Assembly (NCBI RefSeq): GCF_000725485.1
Contig: NZ_JOAG01000043.1
Location: 13,242-77,241 of the forward strand
Direction: 5' to 3'
DNA from: Nonomuraea candida
GTDB lineage: Bacteria > Actinomycetota > Actinomycetes > Streptosporangiales > Streptosporangiaceae
DNA: 64,000 nucleotides
Part shown: in pieces, positions 8,973-16,287 of the stretch
Layout of the letters: each line of letters starts with the position of its first letter
How positions within the stretch are numbered: the first letter of the stretch is position 1
The notes under the pieces: model-generated
Told to the model about the DNA's origin: nothing
What the model saw: only the letters and a program-made list of their open reading frames with translations
Databases searched by the model: none
Made by a program: the position numbers and the translations under genes

Positions 8973-10166
8973 TCACCATTCCACCGGCAGGCAGGTCAGG
9001 CCGCGGCCGACGATGGACCTGCGGTAGGAGAGCGCCTGCCCGGGCACGAGCCGCAGGCCGGGCAGCCGCCGGCAGAGCACCTCCAGCGCGGTGCGCAGTT
9101 GCAGCCGCCCGAGCGCGGCCCCGACGCAGAAGTGGATGCCGTGGCCGAAGACCAGGTGCTCGGCGGCGTTCGGCCGGTCGATCAGGAACCGCTCGGGGCC
9201 GGGGAAGACGCTCTCGTCGTGGCCGGCCGAGTCGGTGGACAGCAGGACGAGCGAGCCGGCCGGGATGGTCACGCCGTGCAGGGTGACGTCGGCGGCGGCG
9301 TACCTGAACGAGCCCAGCGAGGCCCCGTCGATGCGCATGCACTCCTCGGAGGCGTTCGCGATCCGCTCGGGCGGCACCGGCCAGCAGCCCTCGCGCAACA
9401 GCCGCAGGACGGTGTTGCCGAGCTGGTTGGGCACGGTGTCGTTGCCGCCGAGCAGGATCGTGGAGATCAGCTCCACCACCTCGCGGTGCGTCAGCTCCGT
9501 GCCGATGAGCGAGGTCATCAGGGAGGTGAAGTCGTCGCGGGGATCCTTGGCGCGCGCGGCGACCAGGCGGTCCACGTAGTCGAGGTAGTCCAGGAAGCCG
9601 CCGGCCAGTTCGAGCTGGCGGTGCGGCGGCTGCGGCGACAGGAAGAGCTGGAACCAGTCCTTGACGCGGGACCGGACGAACGCCTCGTCCGCCTCGGGCA
9701 CGCCGATGAAGCGGGCGGTGAGCTTGATCGACGGCTCGTGCCCGAGGTCGGCGACGAAGTCGGCCCGCCCGCGCGGGGCCACCCGGTCGAGGAGGTCCTC
9801 GTTGAGCCGCCGGAACTCCTGCTCCATGGCCGCGACCGCGCGCGGCGTGAACGCCTTCGACACCGACCTGCGCAGCCGGGTGTGGTCGGGCGGGTCCACG
9901 TTGGCCACGAAGCTGGACAGGAACGAGCCGTGCTCGCCCAGCTTCTCCCTGGTCTCGCCGGTGAGGCTGCGCGAGATCGTCAGCGAGCCCTCGGAGGAGA
10001 AGCGGCGCGGGTCGCCGTACGCGGCGCGCACGTCGGCGTGGCGGGTCAGCACGTACGCGCCGAGGTGCGCGCTCCTGAACACCGGCGCCTCCCGGCGCAG
10101 CCGTGCCAGGAACGCGTAGGGGGCGGCGACGTGCCAGTCCGCGGTGACGTCGAAGTCCTCGATCAT
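8973..10166 (-). CDS. Cytochrome P450
   Basis: 397 aa from ATG 10166, with GGAGG nine bases upstream. Landmarks: an I-helix with GGNDTV in place of the usual A/G-G-x-D/E-T-T, the ExxR motif within EECMR, and the haem loop FGHGIHFCVGAALGR with the axial Cys near residue 347. It is a soluble bacterial class I P450 that needs ferredoxin and reductase partners; none is adjacent. Its ATG overlaps the stop of the phosphotriesterase-like gene (ATGA), so dioxygenase, lactonase and P450 are co-translated. Oxidation of the substrate of this pathway is inferred. Confidence 0.92.
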   Translation of the reverse strand: MIEDFDVTADWHVAAPYAFLARLRREAPVFRSAHLGAYVLTRHADVRAAYGDPRRFSSEGSLTISRSLTGETREKLGEHGSFLSSFVANVDPPDHTRLRRSVSKAFTPRAVAAMEQEFRRLNEDLLDRVAPRGRADFVADLGHEPSIKLTARFIGVPEADEAFVRSRVKDWFQLFLSPQPPHRQLELAGGFLDYLDYVDRLVAARAKDPRDDFTSLMTSLIGTELTHREVVELISTILLGGNDTVPNQLGNTVLRLLREGCWPVPPERIANASEECMRIDGASLGSFRYAAADVTLHGVTIPAGSLVLLSTDSAGHDESVFPGPERFLIDRPNAAEHLVFGHGIHFCVGAALGRLQLRTALEVLCRRLPGLRLVPGQALSYRRSIVGRGLTCLPVEW

Positions 10167-11119
10167 GCGAAGATCCTCCGCGGGTTGCCGGCGAGCATCT
10201 GGTGGATCTGGTCGTCCGTGACGCCCCGGGCGCGCAGCGCGGGCAGCACGTCGCGGGAGATGTGCAGCAGGTGGTAGTTCGGATGCCTGCGCCGTACCAC
10301 CTCGGCGTCGAACCGGTCGTTGAAGCAGTACGAGTCGTGGCCCAGCACCATCCGCCCGGCGTGCCCGCGCTCGCACATCTCGGCCACGACCGCGACCCGG
10401 GCCTCGAACGGGCTGATCGTCTCGATGCCGAAGCGGTCCATGCCCAGGTACGACCCGTTGGCGACCAGCTCCTCCAGGTAGGCCAGGTCGGTCGAGTCGC
10501 CGGCGTGCCCGATGACCACCCGGCCCAGGTCCACGCCCAGCGAGGCAAGCAGCTTCTGCTGCTCCAGCCCGCCCCTGGAGGCGCTGTGGGAGTGGGTGGT
10601 GATCGGCGCGCCGGTGGCCAGGTGCGCCTCGGCGACGGCCCGGAACACCCGCTCGCACCCCTTGGTGAGGCCGAGGTGGTCGGAGGCGCACTTGAGCATG
10701 GCGGCCTTGACGCCGGTGCGCCCGATGCCCTCGGTGAGGTCCCGGACGAAGAACTCGGCCAGCCGGTCGGGCCCGCCGAACAACGACCCCGGCCCCCGGT
10801 TGCCGAAGTACGGGGGCAGCGCGTCGTAGGTGTAGAGCCCGGTGGCGGCCACGATGTTCACGGCGGTCAGCTCGGCCACCCGCTGCACGGCCGGGACGTA
10901 CCTGCCCAGCCCCACCACGGTCAGGTCCACGATGGTGTCCACGCCCGCGGCCTTGAGCGCGTCCAGCTTGCCCGCCGCCTCGCGGGCCCGCGTCTCCAGG
11001 TCCCACCCCTCGGGCAGGTCCGGCCAGTTCCACAGGATCTCCGGGCTCAGCCCGAAGACGTGCTCGTGCATGAGCGTCGCCCCGAGGTCGGCGACCGGGC
11101 CTCTCACGGTCTCAGGCAC
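10163..11119 (-). CDS. Phosphotriesterase-family hydrolase (lactonase-like)
   Basis: 318 aa from GTG 11119 (GAGAGG five bases before). The amidohydrolase-fold metal ligands are all present: HEH (residues 18 and 20), the carboxylatable lysine in MLKCASD (near 143), THSH (near 176), GHAGDS (near 205) and GHDS (Asp near 262). Family members are mostly lactonases with promiscuous organophosphate hydrolysis. It overlaps the dioxygenase by 16 bp and the P450 by 4 bp, which suggests it opens a lactone or ester formed by those oxidases. The fold and metal site are secure; the substrate is inferred. Confidence 0.88.
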   Translation of the reverse strand: MPETVRGPVADLGATLMHEHVFGLSPEILWNWPDLPEGWDLETRAREAAGKLDALKAAGVDTIVDLTVVGLGRYVPAVQRVAELTAVNIVAATGLYTYDALPPYFGNRGPGSLFGGPDRLAEFFVRDLTEGIGRTGVKAAMLKCASDHLGLTKGCERVFRAVAEAHLATGAPITTHSHSASRGGLEQQKLLASLGVDLGRVVIGHAGDSTDLAYLEELVANGSYLGMDRFGIETISPFEARVAVVAEMCERGHAGRMVLGHDSYCFNDRFDAEVVRRRHPNYHLLHISRDVLPALRARGVTDDQIHQMLAGNPRRIFA

Positions 11120-11871
11120 GGGAACCTCTCGTGCTCGAACGGCCGGTTGATCTGGAGCCCGAGCCCGTCGGTCTGCTGGTAGGGCAGGCCGGTGTAGAGG
11201 GCGTCGGCGTCGAAGTAGGTCACGGTGAAGGACAGGCGGGGGCGGTCGCGGCGGTTGGCGGGCGCCCCGTGCACGGTCAGGGCGTGGTGCACGGTCGCGT
11301 CGCCGGCCCTGAGGTCGAGCGGCGGCGACAGCTCCAGCTCCTTCAGCCACGGGTGCTGGGTGAGCTGGTCGTCGCCGGGGCGGGTGAAGCTGCGGCCGAG
11401 CAGGCCGTACCGGTGGGAGCCGTCGTAGAAGCGCAGCGAGCCCATGTCGGCGGGCACGTCGGCCAGGGCCAGCCAGACGGTGAGCATGGCCGAGCGGTCC
11501 ATCGGCATCCACGGGAAGTCCTGGTGGAACTCGGTGGCGCCGTGCTCGCCCGCCTCCTTGACCAGCAGGTTCGTCACCTGCACGCGCACGGCCCGGACGC
11601 CGCGCAGCAGCCGCACGGCGCCCTGGCCCATGGCGGGACTCAGGGCCAGGGCGCCGAACAGCTCGTCCGCCGCCGCGATGTCCCTCGACTGGCCGAACGC
11701 CTCGTCCACCAGCGTCCGCCGGCTCTTCGAGCGCTCGCGCAGGTAGCCGGCGGCTCGCTCGCGCAGCTCGGCCGCGACATCCGGCGGGACCAGCCGGCCC
11801 AGCCGCACCCATCCGTGCTCGATGAAGAAGGCGGCCTCGTCGTCGGTCACCTGGCGCACCGGGATCTCCAT
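11104..11871 (-). CDS. Phytanoyl-CoA dioxygenase (PhyH) family protein
   Basis: 255 aa. A double-stranded beta-helix Fe(II)/2-oxoglutarate dioxygenase is indicated by the HxD motif in EFHQDFPW (residues about 116-118), the distal His in LTVHGAPANRRDRPRLSFTV (near 200) and the following Arg for the 2-oxoglutarate carboxylate. It would hydroxylate the pathway substrate. It is first in a three-gene operon with the lactonase and P450. A perfect CAAGCGCTTG operator lies 22 bp upstream, and the LLM gene diverges on the other side of this control region. Confidence 0.9.
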   Translation of the reverse strand: MEIPVRQVTDDEAAFFIEHGWVRLGRLVPPDVAAELRERAAGYLRERSKSRRTLVDEAFGQSRDIAAADELFGALALSPAMGQGAVRLLRGVRAVRVQVTNLLVKEAGEHGATEFHQDFPWMPMDRSAMLTVWLALADVPADMGSLRFYDGSHRYGLLGRSFTRPGDDQLTQHPWLKELELSPPLDLRAGDATVHHALTVHGAPANRRDRPRLSFTVTYFDADALYTGLPYQQTDGLGLQINRPFEHERFPCLRP

Positions 11872-11892
11872 GCTGCACAGTCTCGCACCTAA

Positions 11893-11906
11893 AGCAAGCG
11901 CTTGGT
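11893..11906. promoter_or_regulatory. CAAGnnCTTG operator before the dioxygenase operon
   Basis: AGCAAGCGCTTGGT fits AnCAAGnnCTTGnT at every fixed position. It lies 22 bp upstream of the dioxygenase ATG, where a repressor would block the promoter. It is one of two copies in the 183-bp divergent region. Confidence 0.75.
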
Positions 11907-12029
11907 AAGACCCGAACCCGCCCGTCCCGGACCTCCTCGGCGAAGCGGCGGACAGCGCCGCCGCCGGGCACGTACCGTGGTCACCTGGCTCCCCTCCGAG
12001 GCGAAAGTCGCCGGCGGGTTATCATCCCG

Positions 12030-12043
12030 AGCAAGCACTTGGT
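12030..12043. promoter_or_regulatory. CAAGnnCTTG operator before the LLM oxidoreductase
   Basis: AGCAAGCACTTGGT fits AnCAAGnnCTTGnT at every fixed position. It sits 11 bp upstream of the LLM start codon, just before the GGGAGG ribosome-binding site, and would overlap the transcription start region. Confidence 0.75.
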
Positions 12044-12054
12044 GGGAGGCGAGC

Positions 12055-12966
12055 ATGCGACGACGGTTCAGGTTCGGCGCGGTGGTGCGCGAGGCCGGGT
12101 CGGCCAAGGCGTGGGCGGAGAAGGCCAGGCGGCTGGAGGGGTCGGGGTTCGACGTGCTGCTCGTGCCCGACCACCTGGTCGGCTCCCGCCTGGCGCCCCT
12201 CCCCGCCCTGACGGCCGCCGCCTGCGCGACCTCCAAGCTGCGCGTCGGCACGCTGGTCCTGGCCAACGACTTCCGGCACCCGGCCGTGCTGGCCAAGGAG
12301 CTGGCCACGCTCGACCTGCTGTCGGGCGGGCGGCTGGAGGTCGGCATCGGCACGGGCTGGATGGCCGGCGACTACACCGGGGCCGGGCTGCCGCTGCGCC
12401 CGCCCGGGATGCGGATCGAGCGGCTGCGCGAGGCGCTGGCCGTGCTCGACGGGCTCTGGGGCGAGGGGCCGTTCAGCTTCGACGGCGCGCACTACCGGAT
12501 CTCGGGGCTCGACCAGCAGCCCAAGCCCGTGCAGCGGCCCCGGCCGCCGCTGGTGATCGGCGCGGGCGGGCGGCGCATGTTGCGGCTGGCGGCCGAGCGG
12601 GCGGACGTGGTGAACATCGGCACGCGGGTGCGCCCGGACGGCAGCGGCCCCGATCTCGCCGACGGCGGGCTGCGCTCCTTCCTGGACAAGCTCGCCCTCC
12701 TGCGCGAGGCCGCCGGCGACCGGTACGCGCGGCTCGAACTCGGCACCAGCGTGCTGCAGGTGGGCGAGCGGAAGGCGGAGGAGCCGTGGAGCGCGGCCGA
12801 CAGCGCGGCGCTGGACGAGACGCCGCAGGTGCTCCTGGGCACCTGGTACGACATGGCCGACAAACTCCGCTATTGGCGAGATGAGCATGACATGTCGTAT
12901 TTCGTGGTGCATCACGAGCGCGACCTGCCCGCCTTCGAGACGGTCGCGGAGGACCTCGCCACCTGA
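12055..12966 (+). CDS. LLM-class (probably F420-dependent) oxidoreductase
   Basis: 303 aa from ATG 12055 (GGGAGGCGAGC before it); the frame is open further upstream but that would cross the operator. It has the luciferase-like TIM-barrel pattern: GFDVLLVPDHL, TSKLRVGTLVLANDFRHPAVLAKELATLDLLSGGRLEVGIGTGW, and PVQRPRPPLVIGAGG. The family uses F420 or FMN; in actinomycetes this type is usually annotated as F420-dependent (TIGR03621-like). It diverges from the dioxygenase-lactonase-P450 operon and carries its own CAAGnnCTTG site, so it is likely part of the same regulon. Confidence 0.88.
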   Translation: MRRRFRFGAVVREAGSAKAWAEKARRLEGSGFDVLLVPDHLVGSRLAPLPALTAAACATSKLRVGTLVLANDFRHPAVLAKELATLDLLSGGRLEVGIGTGWMAGDYTGAGLPLRPPGMRIERLREALAVLDGLWGEGPFSFDGAHYRISGLDQQPKPVQRPRPPLVIGAGGRRMLRLAAERADVVNIGTRVRPDGSGPDLADGGLRSFLDKLALLREAAGDRYARLELGTSVLQVGERKAEEPWSAADSAALDETPQVLLGTWYDMADKLRYWRDEHDMSYFVVHHERDLPAFETVAEDLAT

Positions 12967-13004
12967 CGGCGGGCGGCGATCGGCCGTGCCGGATGATGGG
13001 ACAC

Positions 13005-13586
13005 ATGAATGAGATGCTGCTGCTTCGACACGGTGAGACCGAATGGAGCAAGGCGGGCAGGCACACGGGCCGTACCGACCTGCCTTTGACGGAGCACGGC
13101 GAGGAGCAGGCCAGGGCCCTGGCGCCGCTGGTCAAGGAGGCGTTCGAGCTGGTGCTGGTCTCCCCCGCCCAGCGCGCCAGGCGCACGGCGGAGCTGGCCG
13201 GGCTGACCGGTTACGAGGTGGACGCCGACCTGTGGGAGTGGGACTACGGCGGCTACGAGGGGATCACCACGCCGCAGATCCGCGAGGGCAGGCCGGGGTG
13301 GTACTTGTGGCGTGACGGCGTGATCCCCGGCGACGCGGAGCATCCCGGCGAGAGCGCCTCGGAGGTCGCGGTGCGCGCCGACCGGGTGATCGCGCGGGCC
13401 AGGGCGGCCGAGGGGCGGGTGGCGCTGGTGGCGCACGGCCACTTCCTGCGCGTGCTGGCCGCCCGCTGGCTGGGCCTGGCGCCGGAGGAGGGCAGGCTGC
13501 TGAGGCTGGACACCGGCACCTACTCGCGGCTGGGCTTCGAGCACGCCGAACCGGTGCTGCTGACCTGGAACGCCCCCGTGAGCTGA
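13005..13586 (+). CDS. Histidine phosphatase family protein
   Basis: 193 aa from ATG 13005; an ATG at 12993 is in frame and cannot be excluded. The RHGETEW catalytic motif is near residue 7, an arginine pair in SPAQRARRTAEL follows, then WEWDYGGYEG and the second catalytic His in VALVAHGHFLRVLAARWL. This is a phosphoglycerate-mutase-like phosphatase of unknown substrate, similar to SixA/GpmB-type proteins common in actinomycetes. It starts 38 bp after the LLM gene without a shared operator, and may simply be read through from it. Confidence 0.88.
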   Translation: MNEMLLLRHGETEWSKAGRHTGRTDLPLTEHGEEQARALAPLVKEAFELVLVSPAQRARRTAELAGLTGYEVDADLWEWDYGGYEGITTPQIREGRPGWYLWRDGVIPGDAEHPGESASEVAVRADRVIARARAAEGRVALVAHGHFLRVLAARWLGLAPEEGRLLRLDTGTYSRLGFEHAEPVLLTWNAPVS

Positions 13587-13597
13587 CCGCGACGCCG

Positions 13598-13861
13598 TCA
13601 GCTCACCTTCGGGCGCAGGGCCGACTCGTGCAGGGCCCGGCTCACCAGCCGGCCGCGCAGCGACCCGAGCCCCGGGTCGTAGGACAGGGGACGCTCCCAG
13701 AGCGCGACGAACACGTTCTGGGTGATCTCCTCGGCATAGGCCCGGCTTCCGGTGACCTCGACCGCGACGCCGAACACGAACCGGCTGTGCTCGTCGTAGG
13801 CGTCGGCCAGCGCGTCGAGGTCACCGGCCGCGAGCCGGGCGCACAGGTCCATGTCGCTCAT
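13598..13861 (-). CDS. Mini sigma factor: sigma-70 region 2 only
   Basis: 87 aa. The sequence covers the ECF sigma region 2 helices: DAYDEHSRFVFGVAVEVTGSRAYAEEITQNVFVALWERP corresponds to regions 2.1-2.3. It stops shortly after, with no region 4 and no room for one, because the stop lies 12 bp from the convergent phosphatase gene. Its ATG overlaps the upstream stop by one base (TGATG), so it is translationally coupled to the anti-sigma-like gene. It may be a truncated ECF factor that has lost -35 recognition, or a decoy partner. Whether it is functional is open. Confidence 0.65.
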   Translation of the reverse strand: MSDMDLCARLAAGDLDALADAYDEHSRFVFGVAVEVTGSRAYAEEITQNVFVALWERPLSYDPGLGSLRGRLVSRALHESALRPKVS

Positions 13862-14883
13862 CAGTCGCATCCCAGCGTCGCGGCGGCGGCGATCAGGTCG
13901 CGGGCGAGGGCGGGGTCGCCCTCGGCGGCGTAGGGGAAACAGCCGGCCGGCCACCTGCCGGCCAGCAGCCGGCAGAAGCCGACCGCGTCGGCGGAGACCA
14001 GCACGGCGACGTGGTCGGAGGCGGGCGAGAGCGGGATCGTCCAGGCGCCGCCTCCCGGGCCGGTCAGCACCACGGTGGCCGAGACGGCGCGGCGCGGCCC
14101 CTTCAGCGCGCGCGGCAGCAGCGCCAGGCCGAACTCGGCGATCATGTGCACGTGCTCGGGGGGCGGCGCGGCCCTGCACCGGCCGGTGGCGGCCCTGATG
14201 TCGTCGGCGTGCGTCCACGTCTCGAACGTGCGCTGGATCATCGCCTGCCGCAGCGGCGCGCGGGCCGGCCTGGCGCCCGCCAGGGCCACCTCCACGCCCA
14301 GCAGCACCTCGCCGCCCGCCGAGGCCCGCTCCAGCAGGGACCCCGCCTGCTCCCGCCAGCGCCGGCGCACCCGCGCGATCCGCCCACCGCCCGCCTCCGG
14401 CCCGGCCGGGCCCGCGCCGGGAACGCCCGCGCCGGGAACGCCGGCGCCGGGAACGTCCGTGCCGGGAACGCCGGCGCCGGGAACGTCCGTGCCGGGAGCG
14501 TCCGGGCCGGGAACGTCCCGACCGGCGGAGGGCACGCCCATGAAGCCCGCGACGGTCGCGTCGTTGGCCGTCAGGTGCTCGACCAGGTCCTTGACGGTGC
14601 CGTGCCGGGCGACCGGAGCCTCCCACTGCGGCGCGCTCAGGCCGGCGAGCAGCTCGTCCATGAGCGCCACCTGCTCGGCGTACGGCACCGCCACCGCCGA
14701 CCATCCCGTCACGGCGGGGCCGCGCCGGCGGCGCGCCAGCGACAGGACGGCCTCACGCAGCGTGGGCGGCGGCTCGGCCGCCGGCTCCGGCCCGTCGAGC
14801 AGCGCGACGGCCGCCCCGCAGCCGGGGCACGAGGCGAGGTGGTCCTCCGGCCGCTGCCCGTCGTAGAGGTATGAGTCCGCCAT
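13861..14883 (-). CDS. Zinc-finger anti-sigma / mycothiol-dependent maleylpyruvate isomerase (MDMPI)-like fusion
   Basis: 340 aa from ATG 14883 (GGAGG five bases upstream). Residues about 14-22 contain HLASCPGC, the HxxxCxxC finger of ZAS-type anti-sigma factors. The following part (YAEQVALMDELLAGLSAPQWE, TVKDLVEHLTANDATVAGFMG, and ETWTHADDIRAATG later) matches the DinB-like MDMPI fold. Between the two halves of the DinB-like region, residues about 122-156 are seven VPGxx pentapeptides encoded by a 15-bp minisatellite. It is coupled to the mini sigma factor downstream, which supports an anti-sigma role; no enzyme activity is claimed. Confidence 0.7.
   Translation of the reverse strand: MADSYLYDGQRPEDHLASCPGCGAAVALLDGPEPAAEPPPTLREAVLSLARRRRGPAVTGWSAVAVPYAEQVALMDELLAGLSAPQWEAPVARHGTVKDLVEHLTANDATVAGFMGVPSAGRDVPGPDAPGTDVPGAGVPGTDVPGAGVPGAGVPGAGPAGPEAGGGRIARVRRRWREQAGSLLERASAGGEVLLGVEVALAGARPARAPLRQAMIQRTFETWTHADDIRAATGRCRAAPPPEHVHMIAEFGLALLPRALKGPRRAVSATVVLTGPGGGAWTIPLSPASDHVAVLVSADAVGFCRLLAGRWPAGCFPYAAEGDPALARDLIAAAATLGCD
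14416..14520. repeat. Seven 15-bp minisatellite units inside the anti-sigma-like gene
   Basis: Consecutive units of GCCGGGAACGCCGGC type, each 15 bp, run from 14416 to 14520 with few substitutions. Each encodes five residues (VPG plus two variable), so changes in copy number keep the frame. Confidence 0.9.
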
Positions 14884-14903
14884 GGCCACCTCCGCGGCCG
14901 ACG

Positions 14904-15662
14904 CTAACCCGGCGGGCTCCCGGGGGCCAGGCGGGAGCCGGGGAACGGTGCCAGCAGCGTCTCACGCCAGCGGCCTTCCAGATAGTCGCGCGCCCGTTTT
15001 CCCCAGTCGAGCAGCCGGGAGTCGGGCGGCGCCTCGTCGTCGAGGCCGAGCGCGGCGTCCCTGGCGCGCTGGGTGGCCAGGTGGTCGTCGAGGGAGACGG
15101 CCCAGACGGTGACCGCCTCGGTGTCGCAGAACAGCACCTCGTACAGGCCGACGAGGGTGTGGCCGTGCTCGGCGAGCAGCGGGGCGCGTTCGGTGCGCAC
15201 GGCGTGCAGGTAGTCGAGCGCGGCCCCGGGGCGTACGCGGGCGTCCTCGAAGAGGTAGAGCTCGGCGGCGGGCGCGCCGGACAGCGGCGGGCAGCCCGGC
15301 GCGGCGCCGAGCGGCCGGGAGAAGGCGGAGAAGCGCAGGTCGTCGATGTCGGACAGGAACAGGCGCTCGTCCACCCCCTGGTAGATCTCCATCATCTGCC
15401 GCCAGCCGCCGTCCCACCCGCCGTGGCAGTCCCACAGCGTGACGGCCTTGAACTGGGGGTGGCCGGTGATGCCGACGGCGTAGAAGGCGCCCACGAGGTC
15501 GATCTCGCGGGACCTGATGGACATGCCGGAAGTGAGCGCCGGGGCGGTGCGGGCCTCGTCCTCGCGCTTGTAGCGGGTCAGCCAGGTGAGGTACTCCAGC
15601 GGGCGCCTGGAGTTCATCGGCCGGAAGTCGACCTCCTCGATCAGGTGGATCGCGCGCCGCAC
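14904..15662 (-). CDS. NIPSNAP-like dimeric alpha/beta-barrel protein
   Basis: 252 aa from GTG 15662, with GGAGG four bases before it. The second half (AELYLFEDARVRPGAALDYLHAVR, ERAPLLAEHGHTLVGLYEV, VTVWAVSLDDHLATQRARDAAL) has the strand-helix-strand order and Trp-containing strand of NIPSNAP/EthD-type ferredoxin-like barrels. The first half looks like a divergent copy. Such proteins accompany oxidative catabolic clusters, but their chemistry is often unknown. A CAAGnnNTTG operator lies 13 bp upstream, linking it to the P450/lactonase/LLM/hydantoinase genes. Confidence 0.55.
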   Translation of the reverse strand: MRRAIHLIEEVDFRPMNSRRPLEYLTWLTRYKREDEARTAPALTSGMSIRSREIDLVGAFYAVGITGHPQFKAVTLWDCHGGWDGGWRQMMEIYQGVDERLFLSDIDDLRFSAFSRPLGAAPGCPPLSGAPAAELYLFEDARVRPGAALDYLHAVRTERAPLLAEHGHTLVGLYEVLFCDTEAVTVWAVSLDDHLATQRARDAALGLDDEAPPDSRLLDWGKRARDYLEGRWRETLLAPFPGSRLAPGSPPG

Positions 15663-15674
15663 GTCGCCTCCTAG

Positions 15675-15691
15675 ACCAAGCGGTTGCTTGG
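15675..15691. promoter_or_regulatory. Fourth CAAG-type operator, before the NIPSNAP-like gene
   Basis: ACCAAGCGGTTGCT matches AnCAAGnnCTTGnT with one mismatch in the second half. The overlapping CCAAGC-GGTT-GCTTGG (15676-15691) is a perfect inverted repeat. It lies directly upstream of the ribosome-binding site of the gene that starts at 15662. Confidence 0.6.
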
Positions 15692-15705
15692 CCTGAGGAT
15701 AGCGA

Positions 15706-15963
15706 TCAGGCCAGCGCCTGGGAAGGCTGCGGCCCCCGTCCCGTGAGCCACTCCAGGACCTGGCGGTGCCCGGAGGCGGCGTCCTCGAAGTGGCCCCAGT
15801 GCCAGTAGCGGGGCTGGTCGCGCAGGCCGGTCACCCAGGTGCGGTAGGAGACGGCGGCGCCGGTGGTCGCGGGCGCCACGCCGTAGGTGCGGATCACGAC
15901 CTTGCCGCCCGGCGCGAACAGCACGTCGTCGGCGATCGGATACAGGGTCATCTGGTCGAGCAT
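15706..15963 (-). CDS. Small protein of unknown function
   Basis: 85 aa from ATG 15963, with GAGGA six bases upstream. I do not recognise a family. It has no export signal and no membrane segment. It is rich in Trp/Tyr/Gly in the middle (SYRTWVTGLRDQPRYWHWGHFEDAASG) and reads as a single small folded domain. It lies between the NIPSNAP-like gene and the DUF397/XRE pair and has its own start signals. Codon use is normal for the window, so it is probably real. Confidence 0.6.
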   Translation of the reverse strand: MLDQMTLYPIADDVLFAPGGKVVIRTYGVAPATTGAAVSYRTWVTGLRDQPRYWHWGHFEDAASGHRQVLEWLTGRGPQPSQALA

Positions 15964-16050
15964 GATCCGATCCTCGCCGCAGGACGAGGCCGGGCGGTTA
16001 CGCCTCCGGCGCGCCGCCGTTAAGCGGGCGCGCCGGAGGTTAACACGCCG

Positions 16051-16287
16051 TTACACGAGCAGGCCGTCGAACTCTCCGTCCTTCACACCGAGCACCAGGG
16101 CCCGGATCTCGTCACGGGTATAGATGAGGGCGGGGCCGTCGGGGAAGCGCGAGTTGCGCACCGCGATGCCCCCGTCGGGAAGCTCCGCGAGTTCCACGCA
16201 GTTGCCCTGCGAGTTGCTGTAGCGGCTCTTGCGCCAGGCGACCTGGGTGAGGTCCGCCGCCGGCATGCCGTTGTAGGTCTGGTTCAT
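16051..16287 (-). CDS. DUF397 domain protein (Scr1-associated)
   Basis: 78 aa. It has the DUF397 signature: WRKSRYSNSQGNCVELAEL, then GGIAVRNSRFPDGPALIYTRDEIRALVLGVKDGEFDGL. Its ATG directly follows the stop of the XRE gene (TAGATG), so the two are coupled. In Streptomyces and relatives these small proteins pair with Scr1/WhiJ-type regulators and sometimes act as toxin-like or signalling partners in development. The exact role here is unknown. Confidence 0.92.
   Translation of the reverse strand: MNQTYNGMPAADLTQVAWRKSRYSNSQGNCVELAELPDGGIAVRNSRFPDGPALIYTRDEIRALVLGVKDGEFDGLLV

Noticed and set aside
8973..11033. One large protein of 686 codons ending in a P450
   Set aside because: The first part is the phosphotriesterase-like gene read in the wrong frame. 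The P450 starts at ATG 10166 with GGAGG.
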